Source: CAVVNN01 sp963838035
GTDB lineage: Bacteria; Actinomycetota; Thermoleophilia; Solirubrobacterales; 70-9
Assembly (NCBI GenBank): GCA_963838035.1
Contig: CAWIPM010000005.1
Location: 62,001 to 126,000, forward strand
Length of the DNA: 64,000 nucleotides
Reading direction: 5' to 3'
Part shown: one piece after another, positions 1-8,149 of the stretch
How positions within the stretch are numbered: the first letter of the stretch is position 1
How the letters are laid out: each line of letters begins with the position of its first letter
The notes under the pieces: generated by a model
Seen by the model: only the letters and a program-made list of their open reading frames with translations
What the model was told of the DNA's origin: nothing
Database searches by the model: none
Program-made: the position numbers and the translations under genes

Positions 1-1062
1 AATGCCTCTGGGAGGGCGCGAACCGCAGCGCCCACGAACAGCTGGTCTCGGTGCTGGAAGAAAAGGGCGAAACGGTCTCGACCGAAGGCGGCAAGGTGAC
101 GCTGAACCTCGGCAGCCTGGTCACCAACCTCGCCAGCCAGGTGGGCATCGGCTCGAACCTGGCCGAAAAGCTGCCGCCCGACGCGGGACAGATGGAGATC
201 CTCCGCTCCGACCAGTTGAAGACGGCGCAGAACATTGCGGTCGCGGTGAAGGGCCTGGCGCTGCTGCTCTCGATCCTCACCTTCGCGGCCTTCTCCGGCG
301 CCATCTACCTTTCTCGCGACCAGCGCTGGGTCACGGTGCTGTTCTGCGGAGTCGGGCTGATCGCCGCCGGCTTCGCGGTGATCGTAGCCCGCCATGTGGC
401 CGGGGGGATCGTGGTCGGTCAGCTGGTCGACCAACGAAAGCGTCAAGCCGGCCGCGGAAGCGACCTGGTCGATTGGCACCTCGCTGATGACCAGCATCGC
501 GACCACCGTGATCGTGGTCGGCGTGCTGTTCTCCGTCGCCGGCTGGCTCGGCTCGCCGACCGGCTCCGCGCGCGCCAGCCGACGCGCGATCGCGCCTGCC
601 TTGCGCGATTACGGGCCCTACGTATACACCGGGCTGGCGATCATCGTCAGCATCTACTTCCTCTCCGCCCCGACCCAGAACCTGCGCTCCTTCCTCACCA
701 CGCTGATCGTCGCCGGCGATGGCCGCGTTCGGCATCCACGAGCTGGGCAAACAGACCGCGGTGGAGTTCCCGGACGCCGACTACGGCGAGATCTTCGGCC
801 GCACCCGGGCCGCGTGGTCGACGCCGTCAAAAGTGCCAACCTCGGCGAGCGAGCGCCAAACTGCGGCTGCCCGGAGATGCGCGACGCCGAGGGCGGCGAG
901 ACTCCGACCTCGGAGGCGCCGACCGCAGTCGTCGCGCCAAGCGAGGACGATGCTCGCCTCGGTCGCCTGGAGCGCCTGGCAGGCCTGCACGAGAAGGGCG
1001 TCCTCACCGACGAGGAGTTCGCCGCGGAGAAGAGCCGCGTGCTGGGGAACGGCGACTCCTGA
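1..1062 (+). pseudogene. Decayed membrane protein gene with C-terminal SHOCT-like tail, 5' end outside window
   Basis: The reading enters from the left edge in the frame of base 3 and encodes a soluble segment followed by two hydrophobic segments (around 230-300 and 330-390). Near 415-430 it must shift frame to continue into further membrane segments (about 480-560 and 610-720). Near 718 it shifts again, and near 815-822 it shifts back. It ends at a TGA at 1060-1062 after a short helical motif (GRLERLAGLHEKGVLTDEEF) typical of the SHOCT domain found at C-termini of many bacterial proteins. Homology-like character continues across all frames, so this is one gene with about three indels. Either it is a real pseudogene or the sequence is poor here; the next gene shows the same damage while the rest of the window is clean. 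The original function is unknown. Confidence 0.6.
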
Positions 1063-1069
1063 CGGCCGA

Positions 1070-1142
1070 AGCCCGCCTCCGGGATCGAACCGGAAACCTC
1101 CGCTTTACAAGAGCGGTGCTCTACCAATTGAGCTAGGCGGGC
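1070..1142 (-). tRNA. tRNA-Thr (anticodon UGU)
   Basis: On the minus strand the 73-nt element folds as a full cloverleaf: acceptor GCCCGCC pairs with GGCGGGC, the D arm is GCTC/GAGC, the anticodon stem CCGCT/AGCGG encloses the loop CTTGTAA (anticodon TGT), and the T arm carries GGTTCGATCC. The discriminator base is T and no CCA is encoded. It reads ACA (and by wobble ACG) threonine codons. It lies between two decayed genes on the opposite strand, which is unusual for this otherwise compact region. Confidence 0.95.
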
Positions 1143-1164
1143 AGGTTGCCGAATATAGACGCGC

Positions 1165-2166
1165 ATGGACGCCGATGTTCCGGTTCCTTGAGCCCGACGA
1201 GGCGAGCGTGTTCTGTGCGAGGCGATCGAGGCTGCCTACGGGGACAGCTACGACGTGCGGTGGGTCTATGACGCCGATCGAGGTCGCGCTCGGCCTCGCC
1301 GACGGGACCTACGTCTCCTGCGTAGCCGAGACGGCGAGCGGAGAGCTGCTCTGCCACGAGGGGCATGAGCCTGGGCGCCGCGCCGGCGACATGGTCGGGC
1401 ACTCGGGGCAGGCGGTGACGATGCCCGCTGCCCGCGGGCAGCACCTCTTCACCCGGACCAAGCGCCATCTGATGGACTGGGCGCGGGAGAGGGGCCTGGC
1501 CGGGATGTACAGCGAGGCCACCGCAGCCCACCCCTACAGCCAGCGCGCCAACGTCGAGCTGGGAGCGCACGAGACCGGCTTCCTGCTCGGCTGGATCCCG
1601 GCCTCGGTCGCCAACGACGCGGCGGGAGGAACGGCGGCGCAGGCGCCAGTCAGCGGCGCTCTTCTACAGCAAGCTGAACGACGGGCATCAGCGTGACGTC
1701 TTCGCGCCCGAGCGCCACCGGGAGATCGTCGCGCGCAACCCTGGAGCTGTGCGAGCTGCGCGGGACGCTGGCCGACCCGCCTGCGGACGCCGAGCTGGCG
1801 CCCCGCACCGAGCTGCAGGTTGAGGCCGACGCAGACCACAACCTGGCCCTGCTCACCGTCCACACCCCCGGCGCCGACCTGGAGACCGCGATCGCCGCCG
1901 AGCGCCATCACCTCTTTCACCGCGTCGGCCTCGACGCGATCTACGTCGACCTGCCGCTGGAGTCACCCGCGACCGCCCTGGTCGCCGACCACCTGGAGCG
2001 CCTCGGCGTCTCCTACGCAGGGGTCTTCCCCAACAGCCGCACCGACGGCGACGTGCTCCGCATGCAGTCCCTGCACCGAGTGCGGGTCACCGCCGACGAC
2101 CTCGCCGTGGCCTCCGACCACGGCCGCGAACTCCTCGACTACGTCCTGGCCGACCTGCCCTCCTAG
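1165..2166 (+). pseudogene. Decayed GNAT-type acetyltransferase gene
   Basis: Fragments in successive frames read as one protein. An early piece (AIEAAYGDSYDVRWVYDA, around 1228-1280) gives way to a long piece through ATAAHPYSQRANVELGAHE (about 1515-1575). A third-frame piece with ALFYSKLNDGHQRDVFAPER (about 1655-1715) follows, and the C-terminal stretch 1735-2166 contains YVDLPLESPATALVADHLE and a terminal GVFPNSRTDGDVLRMQ segment. This resembles the GNAT module of regulatory ATPase/acetyltransferase fusion proteins. At least three to four frameshifts are needed and no start is obvious, so the gene is broken. Its TAG overlaps the TAG of sigH on the other strand. Function is inferred from motif character only. 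Confidence 0.6.
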
Positions 2167-2873
2167 AGCGGGACCTCCCGGGAGGCGAGGTGCGCGCCGA
2201 CCTTGCGCTTGACCCGTTGGAGGGCGTTGTCGACCGTCTTTGTGTCGCACTCCAGCTTCTCGGCGACGACCTCATAGGAGTAGCCGTCCAGGTAGAGGGA
2301 GAGGACGCGGCTCTCGAGGTCGGAGAGGACGCCCGAGACCCCGGAGAGGCAGGAGACGAGGCTCTCCAGCTCTTCCGTCGCGATCACCTGGTTGACGGGG
2401 TCGAACACGGTGGGGCCGGGGAGGATGTCGTCGAGGGTCGTCTCGGAGTCGCCCGCCGCGGCCGGTGTCTGGCTGAACGAGACGTACTGGTTGAGGGGGG
2501 TGTGCTTGTTGCGCGTCGCCGTCTTCACGGCGGTGATGATCTGACGGGTGATGCAGAGCTCCGCGAAATTGCGAAAGCTCGACTCGCGGTCGGTGCGGTA
2601 GTCGCGAATCGCCTTGTAGAGGCCGACCAGTCCCTCCTGGATCAAATCGTCGGAATCACCACCGAGCAGGAAGTAGGACGAGGCCTTGAGGCGAACGAAG
2701 CCGCGGTAGCGACGGACGATCGCATCGTAGGCGTCGGCTTTGCCTTCCTTTGCCAGGGCGACCAGATAGTGGTCATCAAGCTCAGGTTGAGCGTGAGATT
2801 TGGGCGCCCGGACAGCGCTTGATCCACGCACAGAGGGGAGTCGCATTTCCTTCGTAGGCGTCGATAGAGCCAC
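2163..2873 (-). CDS. sigH: SigH-type sigma-70 family RNA polymerase sigma factor
   Basis: A 236-residue sigma factor that directs RNA polymerase to alternative promoters. Region 2 is clear around residues 45-125 (VRRYRGFVRLKASSYF, then DDLIQEGLVGLYKAIRDY), followed by a variable linker and a region 4 helix-turn-helix near the C-terminus (YEVVAEKLECDTKTVDNALQ). Length and spacing match Firmicute SigH/Spo0H (about 218 residues) rather than ECF or SigB types. GTG at 2871-2873 is chosen because a strong AAGGAG ribosome site lies just upstream. It follows rlmB as in Bacillus, but has its own promoter (2981-3008) and a LexA-type box (3012-3025). In this non-endospore lineage the regulon is unknown; a stress or stationary-phase role is inference. 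Confidence 0.9.
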   Translation of the reverse strand: MALSTPTKEMRLPSVRGSSAVRAPKSHAQPELDDHYLVALAKEGKADAYDAIVRRYRGFVRLKASSYFLLGGDSDDLIQEGLVGLYKAIRDYRTDRESSFRNFAELCITRQIITAVKTATRNKHTPLNQYVSFSQTPAAAGDSETTLDDILPGPTVFDPVNQVIATEELESLVSCLSGVSGVLSDLESRVLSLYLDGYSYEVVAEKLECDTKTVDNALQRVKRKVGAHLASREVPL

Positions 2874-2980
2874 AGATCCTTCTCCTTATGAAGGGTCGTG
2901 GCGCCGCTTACCTCCCCCGAGGCGCCCTATGGACTGGGAGATCTCAGACTCAAGCTGAGGTTCACCCTTATTGGCGCGTT

Positions 2981-3008
2981 AGTTTACGGTCGCGCGGAGT
3001 TCTGTCAA
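2981..3008 (-). promoter_or_regulatory. Predicted sigH promoter
   Basis: On the minus strand a perfect -35 TTGACA (3008-3003) is followed after 16 bases by TAAACT (2986-2981). This leaves a leader of roughly 100 nt before the sigH GTG. The region is clearly more AT-rich than its surroundings. A 9-base direct repeat (CTGAGGTTC on the plus strand) occurs at 2955-2963 and 3016-3024, on either side of the promoter. Confidence 0.6.
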
Positions 3009-3011
3009 CCC

Positions 3012-3025
3012 CGAACTGAGGTTCG
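3012..3025. promoter_or_regulatory. LexA/DinR-type operator (SOS box) upstream of sigH
   Basis: The 14-mer CGAAC-TGAG-GTTCG is a perfect dyad matching the Gram-positive LexA box (CGAAC-N4-GTTCG). It ends 3 bases upstream of the sigH -35 element and begins after the sigH promoter when read from rlmB, so it can only sensibly act on sigH. A degenerate copy (AAGC-TGAG-GTTC) lies at 2952-2963, downstream of the -10. The assignment rests on consensus match alone. Confidence 0.5.
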
Positions 3026-3045
3026 TGCAAGTGCCGTTGCAGTTG

Positions 3046-3696
3046 CTAGCGCTGGCGGAGCGCCTCGAAAAGTAGAGCTGCGGCGGCCGCGGAGACGTTG
3101 AGAGAATCGACCGTCCCGACTCGGGGAAGGCCGAGAAGGCCGTCGCAGGCAGAGGCGACCCGGGGGCGGATGCCCTTGCCCTCGCCGCCGAGGACCAACA
3201 CCGTCGGGCCGGTCAGATCGACCTCCCAGGGAGGTGACGAAGCCTCGGCCTCGGCGCCCCAGATCCAGAAGCCGGCGGCTTTTGCCTCGGCGAGCCAGTC
3301 GGCGAGATTGCGCGCGCGGGCGATCGGGAGGTGCTCGACCGCCCCTGCAGAGGCCTTGCAGGCGACAGCGGTGACCTCGGCCGAACGACGGCCGGGGATG
3401 ACCAGTCCGCCGGCGCCGGCGAACTCGGCCGAGCGGCAGACCGCACCCAGGTTGCGCGGGTCCTGAACCTGGTCGAGTGCGACGACGAGCGGCGCCTCGC
3501 CACGCAGGAGGGCGGCCGGATCGGCGTAGGGGTACGGATCGACCTCGGCGACCACGCCCTGGTGGTCGGGCGAGCCGCAGAGGCTCTCCAACTCGGCGGC
3601 CGGCGTCTGCGGCGCCCGCCAGACCCGGTGAACTCGCCGCCTCCCCCGTTCCGCCTCCGTAACGGGTTGCTTTCCGTAGATGACCTGGTGGGCCAT
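3046..3696 (-). CDS. rlmB: 23S rRNA 2'-O-ribose methyltransferase, RlmB/TrmH family (SpoU)
   Basis: A SpoU-type SAM-dependent RNA 2'-O-methyltransferase of 216 residues, expected to methylate a 23S rRNA guanosine. The three SPOUT motifs are present: motif 1 DPRNLGAVCRSAEFAGA (about residues 79-95), motif 2 VLGGEGKGIRP, and motif 3 LPRVGTVDSLNVSAAAAALL at the C-terminus, forming the knotted cofactor site. The N-terminal substrate-binding domain is short. ATG follows the cysS stop directly (TAG then ATG), so the pair is translationally coupled, as cysS-mrnC-rlmB are neighbours in Bacillus. The exact target nucleotide is inferred from family. Confidence 0.9.
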   Translation of the reverse strand: MAHQVIYGKQPVTEAERGRRRVHRVWRAPQTPAAELESLCGSPDHQGVVAEVDPYPYADPAALLRGEAPLVVALDQVQDPRNLGAVCRSAEFAGAGGLVIPGRRSAEVTAVACKASAGAVEHLPIARARNLADWLAEAKAAGFWIWGAEAEASSPPWEVDLTGPTVLVLGGEGKGIRPRVASACDGLLGLPRVGTVDSLNVSAAAAALLFEALRQR

Positions 3697-5085
3697 CTAG
3701 ACCTTCGGCACGAGGCGAGCGCCGGAGGTCGAATCACGAACATCCCAACCCAGCGCAGCCAGTCGATCGCGAATCTCGTCGGCTCGCTCGAAGTCCTTCG
3801 CCGCCCGCGCCTCCTCGCGCTCCCCCAGCAACGCCTCCGCCTCCGGGTCGGCCTCAGCTCCCTCGTCCGGCTGGGTAAGGGAGCTGAGGCAGACGAGCTC
3901 GAGCATCTCGCTCACCGCCTCCGCCGCTCCCACCACCTCGCCACGGTTGGCTTCTCCGACCAGATCGAAGAGCTCGGCCATCGCCCGCGGCGTGTTGAAG
4001 TCGTCCGCAAGAGCTTCGCGAAACGCCTCGATGCGGGAGCCGGGGGAGGTTCCGGCGGAGCCTCCCCGCTGTTGCTCCGACGGGGCCTCCCCCGGCTCCA
4101 CCGCCACGGGGTGCTCCCGAAAGAAGTTCCTCAAACGCTCCACCAGCGCCCCCGCCTGCTCCATCTGCTCTGGCCCGAAGGCCAGCGGCTGGCGATAGTG
4201 CCCCGAGATCAGGTACGCGATCACCGCCTCACGCCCATAACGGTCGAGCGCCTCGGAGAGCTGAAAGATGTTGCCCTCCGACTTCGACATCTTCGCCGCG
4301 TCGGTCTCGATCATCCCGTTGTGCATCCAGACCCGCGCAAAAGGCCGGCCCGCCGCCTCGGACTGGGCGATCTCGTTCTCGTGGTGGGGGAAGACGAGGT
4401 CCGAGCCGCCGCCATGGATCGCAAAGGAGGGACCCAACTCCCGCTCGGCCATCACCGAGCACTCGATGTGCCAGGCCGGGCGCCCACGGCCCCAGGGGGA
4501 ATCCCAGCAGGTGTCCTCGTCCTCCTTGCTCGCCTTCCACAGCGAGAAGTCGAGCGGGCTCTCCTTCAGTGAGTCCGACCCCGCGTCCTCGCCCTGGTCC
4601 ATGTCCTCGGGACGGCGGTTGGAGAGCTTCCCGTAGCCCTTGAAGCTCCGCACCCTGAAGTACACGTCGCCGCCCGACTCGTAGGCATGACCAGCGGCGA
4701 TCAACTCGGAAATCAGGGCGACGATCCCCTCGATCGTCTCGGTGGCGAGCGGCTCGGCGTCCGGCCGCCCCAGCCCGAGCCGGTCGGTGTCCCCGAAGTA
4801 GGCATTCGTCATCGCCGCTGCGAACTCCGCCGAGGGCTCACCCGCCTCCCGCGCCGCCAGGTAGATCTTGTCGTTCACGTCGGTGACATTGATGACGAGC
4901 TTCACCCGGTAACCCTCCGACCTCAAGAAACGGGCGAGCAGGGAGAAGACGACAAACGGCCGAGCATTTCCAATATGGATACGGCTGTACACGGTCGGCC
5001 CGCATGCGTAGATGCCGACCTCCTCGTCAGGGTCGAGCTCCCGCAGCTCGCCGCTCAGAGTGTCCTTGATCCGCACCTCGCGCAT
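3697..5085 (-). CDS. cysS: Cysteinyl-tRNA synthetase
   Basis: A class Ia synthetase of 462 residues that charges tRNA-Cys. The HIGH-like motif is RIHIGNAR near residue 33, the KMSKS loop reads AKMSKSEG, and zinc-ligand positions are present in YACGPTVYS and the ECSV segment. The ATG at 5085 matches the family N-terminus (MREVRIKDTLSGE). An upstream extension to 5241 is in frame but overlaps the previous gene and looks non-native. Two Gly/Ser/Glu/Pro-rich insertions in the C-terminal helical region coincide with perfect inverted repeats in the DNA (4036-4099 and 3851-3890). It sits between a coiled-coil gene (13-nt gap) and rlmB (zero gap). Confidence 0.97.
   Translation of the reverse strand: MREVRIKDTLSGELRELDPDEEVGIYACGPTVYSRIHIGNARPFVVFSLLARFLRSEGYRVKLVINVTDVNDKIYLAAREAGEPSAEFAAAMTNAYFGDTDRLGLGRPDAEPLATETIEGIVALISELIAAGHAYESGGDVYFRVRSFKGYGKLSNRRPEDMDQGEDAGSDSLKESPLDFSLWKASKEDEDTCWDSPWGRGRPAWHIECSVMAERELGPSFAIHGGGSDLVFPHHENEIAQSEAAGRPFARVWMHNGMIETDAAKMSKSEGNIFQLSEALDRYGREAVIAYLISGHYRQPLAFGPEQMEQAGALVERLRNFFREHPVAVEPGEAPSEQQRGGSAGTSPGSRIEAFREALADDFNTPRAMAELFDLVGEANRGEVVGAAEAVSEMLELVCLSSLTQPDEGAEADPEAEALLGEREEARAAKDFERADEIRDRLAALGWDVRDSTSGARLVPKV
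3851..3890. repeat. Perfect 13-bp inverted repeat inside cysS
   Basis: GCCTCAGCTCCCT at 3851-3863 is the exact reverse complement of 3878-3890, with a 14-base loop. It encodes part of a poorly conserved insert (CLSSLTQPDEGAEADPEAE) between two conserved C-terminal helices of CysS. The reading frame is kept. It looks like a small palindromic insertion tolerated by the protein. Confidence 0.7.
4036..4099. repeat. Perfect 14-bp inverted repeat with inner hairpin inside cysS
   Basis: GGAGCCGGGGGAGG at 4036-4049 is the exact reverse complement of 4086-4099. A further short pair (CGGAGC/GCTCCG) lies inside the 36-base spacer, giving a nested hairpin. It encodes the insert from about VEPGEAPSEQQRGG to SAGTSPGS, just before the helix ending in DDFNTPRA; the inserted residues are not part of the normal CysS fold. 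The frame is preserved. Confidence 0.7.
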
Positions 5086-5098
5086 GGCGAGGGTGAGA

Positions 5099-5923
5099 CT
5101 AGAAGGTCCGGTAGCCGGCGGTCGCGGCGCCGGTCTCGCTGCGAGCCCAGGCCGGAGCGTTCTCGTCGGCGGCCGATAGGGCTTCGCGCTTGGCGCGCTT
5201 GGCGCTTGCCTTGATCTCTTCCTCCGCGGCTCGCCTGGCACGCTCCTCGCGCCGCTCCGCCTGCACCCGGATCCGGTCCGACTCAGCTCGAAGCTGGTCC
5301 TCTGCCCGTGCCCGTGCCGCCTCCTCGGCCTCGCGCTCCACTTTCTCGATCAGCTTCTGGACGCGCTCCTCGGCCTCGCGGCGCACGTCCTCGGTGCCCT
5401 CCATCACGCGCTTCTCGATCTCCGTCTCCAGCCGCACTGCAATCTCGTGGGCCTCCTGTGCCGCCGCCTCGGCATCGGCAGCGCGCTGCTCCGCCGCGGC
5501 AACCCGGCGATCGGCCTCCAGCTCAACCTCTTCACGCGCCTGGCGCACCCGCTCCCCCGCCTCCGCCCGCTCTGTTGCCATCTCGGCGCCGAGCGCTTCG
5601 CGATCGAGCTCGGCACGCCGCTGCTGCTCTTCGAAAGCCTTCTCGGCACGGTCTCGAGCATCCTCTGCGCTCGCCAAGCGGGCCAAGGCCTCGCGCCGCT
5701 TCGCACCCTCTGCGGCAAGCCGCTGGCGGCCCTCCTTGACGATCTTGCGCAGCGTCGCCATCGCGCTGTCCCTGATCTCGGTCTGAGCCCGCTCGGCCCT
5801 CGCCTCGGCCTCCGCGACCCGCTCCTCGCTGACGCGCACCCACTCGAGAGCCTGCTCCGCGATGCCGCGCACGGCCTCCCGTGCCTCTCCCACCGCTTGC
5901 AGCTGCGCCACCGGCTCGCCCAT
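5099..5923 (-). CDS. Long coiled-coil protein of unknown function
   Basis: A 274-residue protein, almost entirely Ala/Glu/Arg-rich heptad-like sequence from about residue 10 to 250 (for example EERVAEAEARAERAQTEIRD and ERRAEEEIKASAKRAKREAL-like stretches), with no signal peptide or membrane segment. The C-terminal 25 residues are non-helical. A cytoplasmic structural or scaffold role (DivIVA-like or similar) is possible, but I see no diagnostic N-terminal motif. It lies 13 nt before cysS in the ispF-cysS-rlmB transcription unit. Confidence 0.7.
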   Translation of the reverse strand: MGEPVAQLQAVGEAREAVRGIAEQALEWVRVSEERVAEAEARAERAQTEIRDSAMATLRKIVKEGRQRLAAEGAKRREALARLASAEDARDRAEKAFEEQQRRAELDREALGAEMATERAEAGERVRQAREEVELEADRRVAAAEQRAADAEAAAQEAHEIAVRLETEIEKRVMEGTEDVRREAEERVQKLIEKVEREAEEAARARAEDQLRAESDRIRVQAERREERARRAAEEEIKASAKRAKREALSAADENAPAWARSETGAATAGYRTF

Positions 5924-6019
5924 GTTGGCGCAAACTACTACGGCCGGCGGCGGGCCCGCTACCCCGCCACGCCTCGAAAAGGCCGCAATTTGCGATCCGG
6001 TCCTGCCTAGGAGGCGCCC

Positions 6020-7669
6020 CTACGCAGAAGGCTGGGCATCGCGCTCGTGGAGCACGCGCTTGAGGATCTTTCCGGTGGCATTTCGCGGTAGCTCCTCGAG
6101 GAACTCGACCTCGCGCGGTGCCTTGAAGGAGGCGAGGTTCGCCTTCACGTGCGCCCTCAGATCGTCCTCTCCGACCTCGACGCCGGGGGCGAGAACCACA
6201 AACGCCTTCAGCCGCTGGCCATACTCATCGTCCTCGACGCCGATCACGGCCGCCTCGACCACGCCCACGTGATCTGCGAGCAGGTCCTCGACCTCGCGAG
6301 GGAAGACGTTCTCACCGCCCGAGACGATCATCTCGTCGTCGCGTCCGTCGACGAAGAGCCGCCCGTCGAAATCGAAGTGTCCGACGTCGCCCGATGAAAG
6401 CAGCCCGTCGATCACCTCTTTGCCACCGCCACCGGTGTAGCCCTCGAAGGACATCTCATTGCCGACGAAGATCCGACCGACCTCGCCCTGCGGGACCTCA
6501 CGCCCCAGCTCGTCGAAGAGCCGAACGATGGTGCCGCGGGGCGGCCGGCCGGCCGTGCCAGGCGCAGCGCGGAGGTCCTCCGGGGTGGCGACGCTGGCAT
6601 AGGCGACCTCGGTCGAGCCATAGAGGTTGTAGACCGTGTCTCCGAAGCGGTCCATCCAATCGGTCGCCAGCTCGCCGGGCAGGGCCGAGCCCGAGAGCGA
6701 GGTGATCCGCAGCGAGGAGAGGTCGTACCTTTCCAGCGTCTCGTCTGGCAAGCGCAGGATGCGCTGGAGCATCACCGGGACCGCCGCCAGCACCTGGGCG
6801 CGGCTTTCCTGCACCGCGAGCAGCGTGTCCTCGGGGTCGAAGCGGCGACGCAGATGGATGGTCGAAGCCGTCGGCAGGCTGACGATCAGGTGGAAGAAGC
6901 CCCAGGAGTGAAAGAGCGGCGCCGCGATCATCATCGTCTCGCGAGTGCGGAAGGGGATCCTGTCGATCAGCGCGGCGATCGCCAGCAGCCCGTCGGGGCT
7001 GGAGCGCTGGGCGCCCTTCGGGGTCCCGGTGGTGCCCGACGTGAGGATCACGAAGCGGGGTTTGTCCGGGGGCGGCTTCAGGTCGGATGCCTCGCCGCCC
7101 GCGATCAGCTGCTCCAGGGTCGGCTCGCCCACCTCCCCGTCATGCCAGCCGATCACCCTGGCGACACCCCCGTCGACCTCCTCGAGCAGTCCCGCGAACT
7201 CCTCGTCGTAGACGAGGACCTTCGGGCTCTCGCGCTTGGTCACCTCCGCCAGCTGCGGGCCGGCGAACATCGTGTTGAGGTAGAGGGCGCTGGCGCCGAG
7301 CTTGGCCGCGGCAAGCGTCGCCTCGACGAAGCCACGGTGGTTGCGACACATGATCCCGACCCCGTCGCCGTAACCGATCCCCATCTCGGCAAAGGCGTGG
7401 GCGAGGGCGTTGGAGCGGCGATGCACCCGCTCGAAAGAGAGCGAGCCGCGCTCGTCGACGAGCGCCGTCTCATGCGGGTAGTGGATCGCGGCGGTGGCGA
7501 TTCCCGTCGCCGGAGAGGCGCCCCAGCGGACGAAGGTCGAGCCGATCCTGGCCGCCTTGTCGGGGCGCACCGGCGTCAGGATCCCGGACTCGCGCAGAAC
7601 CTTGACCTCGAAGACGGCATCGGCGACCGAGCGCCGAGCGCTTGCTGCGATAGAGCTGAGTCCTCCCAT
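6020..7669 (-). CDS. AMP-dependent acyl-CoA synthetase/ligase
   Basis: A 549-residue ANL-superfamily enzyme activating a fatty or aromatic acid to its CoA thioester via an acyl-adenylate. The P-loop-like motif LTSGTTGTPKGA lies near residue 210, NLYGSTEVAYAS is the adenine-binding motif near 345, and DGRDDEMIVSGGENVFPREVE is the hinge near 440. The catalytic lysine motif is PRNATGKILKR close to the C-terminus. The first 45 residues form an unusual Ala/Arg-rich extension. It sits 20 nt after ispF in the same direction. The substrate cannot be told from sequence; co-occurrence with beta-oxidation genes elsewhere in the window favours fatty acids. Confidence 0.88.
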   Translation of the reverse strand: MGGLSSIAASARRSVADAVFEVKVLRESGILTPVRPDKAARIGSTFVRWGASPATGIATAAIHYPHETALVDERGSLSFERVHRRSNALAHAFAEMGIGYGDGVGIMCRNHRGFVEATLAAAKLGASALYLNTMFAGPQLAEVTKRESPKVLVYDEEFAGLLEEVDGGVARVIGWHDGEVGEPTLEQLIAGGEASDLKPPPDKPRFVILTSGTTGTPKGAQRSSPDGLLAIAALIDRIPFRTRETMMIAAPLFHSWGFFHLIVSLPTASTIHLRRRFDPEDTLLAVQESRAQVLAAVPVMLQRILRLPDETLERYDLSSLRITSLSGSALPGELATDWMDRFGDTVYNLYGSTEVAYASVATPEDLRAAPGTAGRPPRGTIVRLFDELGREVPQGEVGRIFVGNEMSFEGYTGGGGKEVIDGLLSSGDVGHFDFDGRLFVDGRDDEMIVSGGENVFPREVEDLLADHVGVVEAAVIGVEDDEYGQRLKAFVVLAPGVEVGEDDLRAHVKANLASFKAPREVEFLEELPRNATGKILKRVLHERDAQPSA

Positions 7670-7689
7670 CGAACCGGGAAGCCTAGTGC

Positions 7690-8145
7690 CTAATCGTCCT
7701 CAACCGAGGCGACCGCTATGCAGGCAATTCCCTCGCCGCGGCCGATCCAACCCATCCCCTCGTTGGTGGTCGCCTTGACGGTGACCCGGGCCGAGGTCGC
7801 GTCGGCGATCGTCCGCTCCATCGCAGCCCTGTGGGGGCCCAACCGCGGCCCCTCGCAGATGATGGTCGCGTCGACGTTGACGACACGGCCGGCGATCGTG
7901 CCGACCACTGTCCGCAGCAGGTCGATCGAGTCGGCGCCCCGCCACTGCGGCTCATCGTCGGGAAACAGCGTGCCGATGTCGCCCTCTCCGGCGGCGCCGA
8001 GCAGGGCATCGATGATGGCGTGGGCGAGGACGTCGGCGTCGGAGTGACCTTCGAGCCCACGGTCGTGGTCGATCTCGACACCGCCGAGGACGAGGCGGCG
8101 CCCCTCGGCGAAACGATGGCTGTCATAGCCGATTCCGACGCTCAT
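7690..8145 (-). CDS. ispF: 2-C-methyl-D-erythritol 2,4-cyclodiphosphate synthase
   Basis: A 151-residue enzyme of the MEP isoprenoid pathway that forms the cyclodiphosphate from CDP-methylerythritol phosphate. Metal ligands are in GYDSHRF (Asp and His) and the His of GHSDADVLAHA. The C-terminal KATTNEGMGWIGRGEGIA segment is also diagnostic. The start at 8145 gives the usual MSVGIGYDSH N-terminus. It follows the PHP phosphatase gene with a 4-nt gap and precedes the acyl-CoA ligase. ispD, its usual neighbour, lies 2 kb upstream, separated by oppositely oriented genes. Confidence 0.96.
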   Translation of the reverse strand: MSVGIGYDSHRFAEGRRLVLGGVEIDHDRGLEGHSDADVLAHAIIDALLGAAGEGDIGTLFPDDEPQWRGADSIDLLRTVVGTIAGRVVNVDATIICEGPRLGPHRAAMERTIADATSARVTVKATTNEGMGWIGRGEGIACIAVASVEDD

Positions 8146-8149
8146 CCAC

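Noticed and set aside
415..822. Programmed frameshifting in the left-edge membrane protein
   Set aside because: Several shifts in both directions without slippery heptamers, and the neighbouring gene is broken too, so decay or sequence error is simpler.
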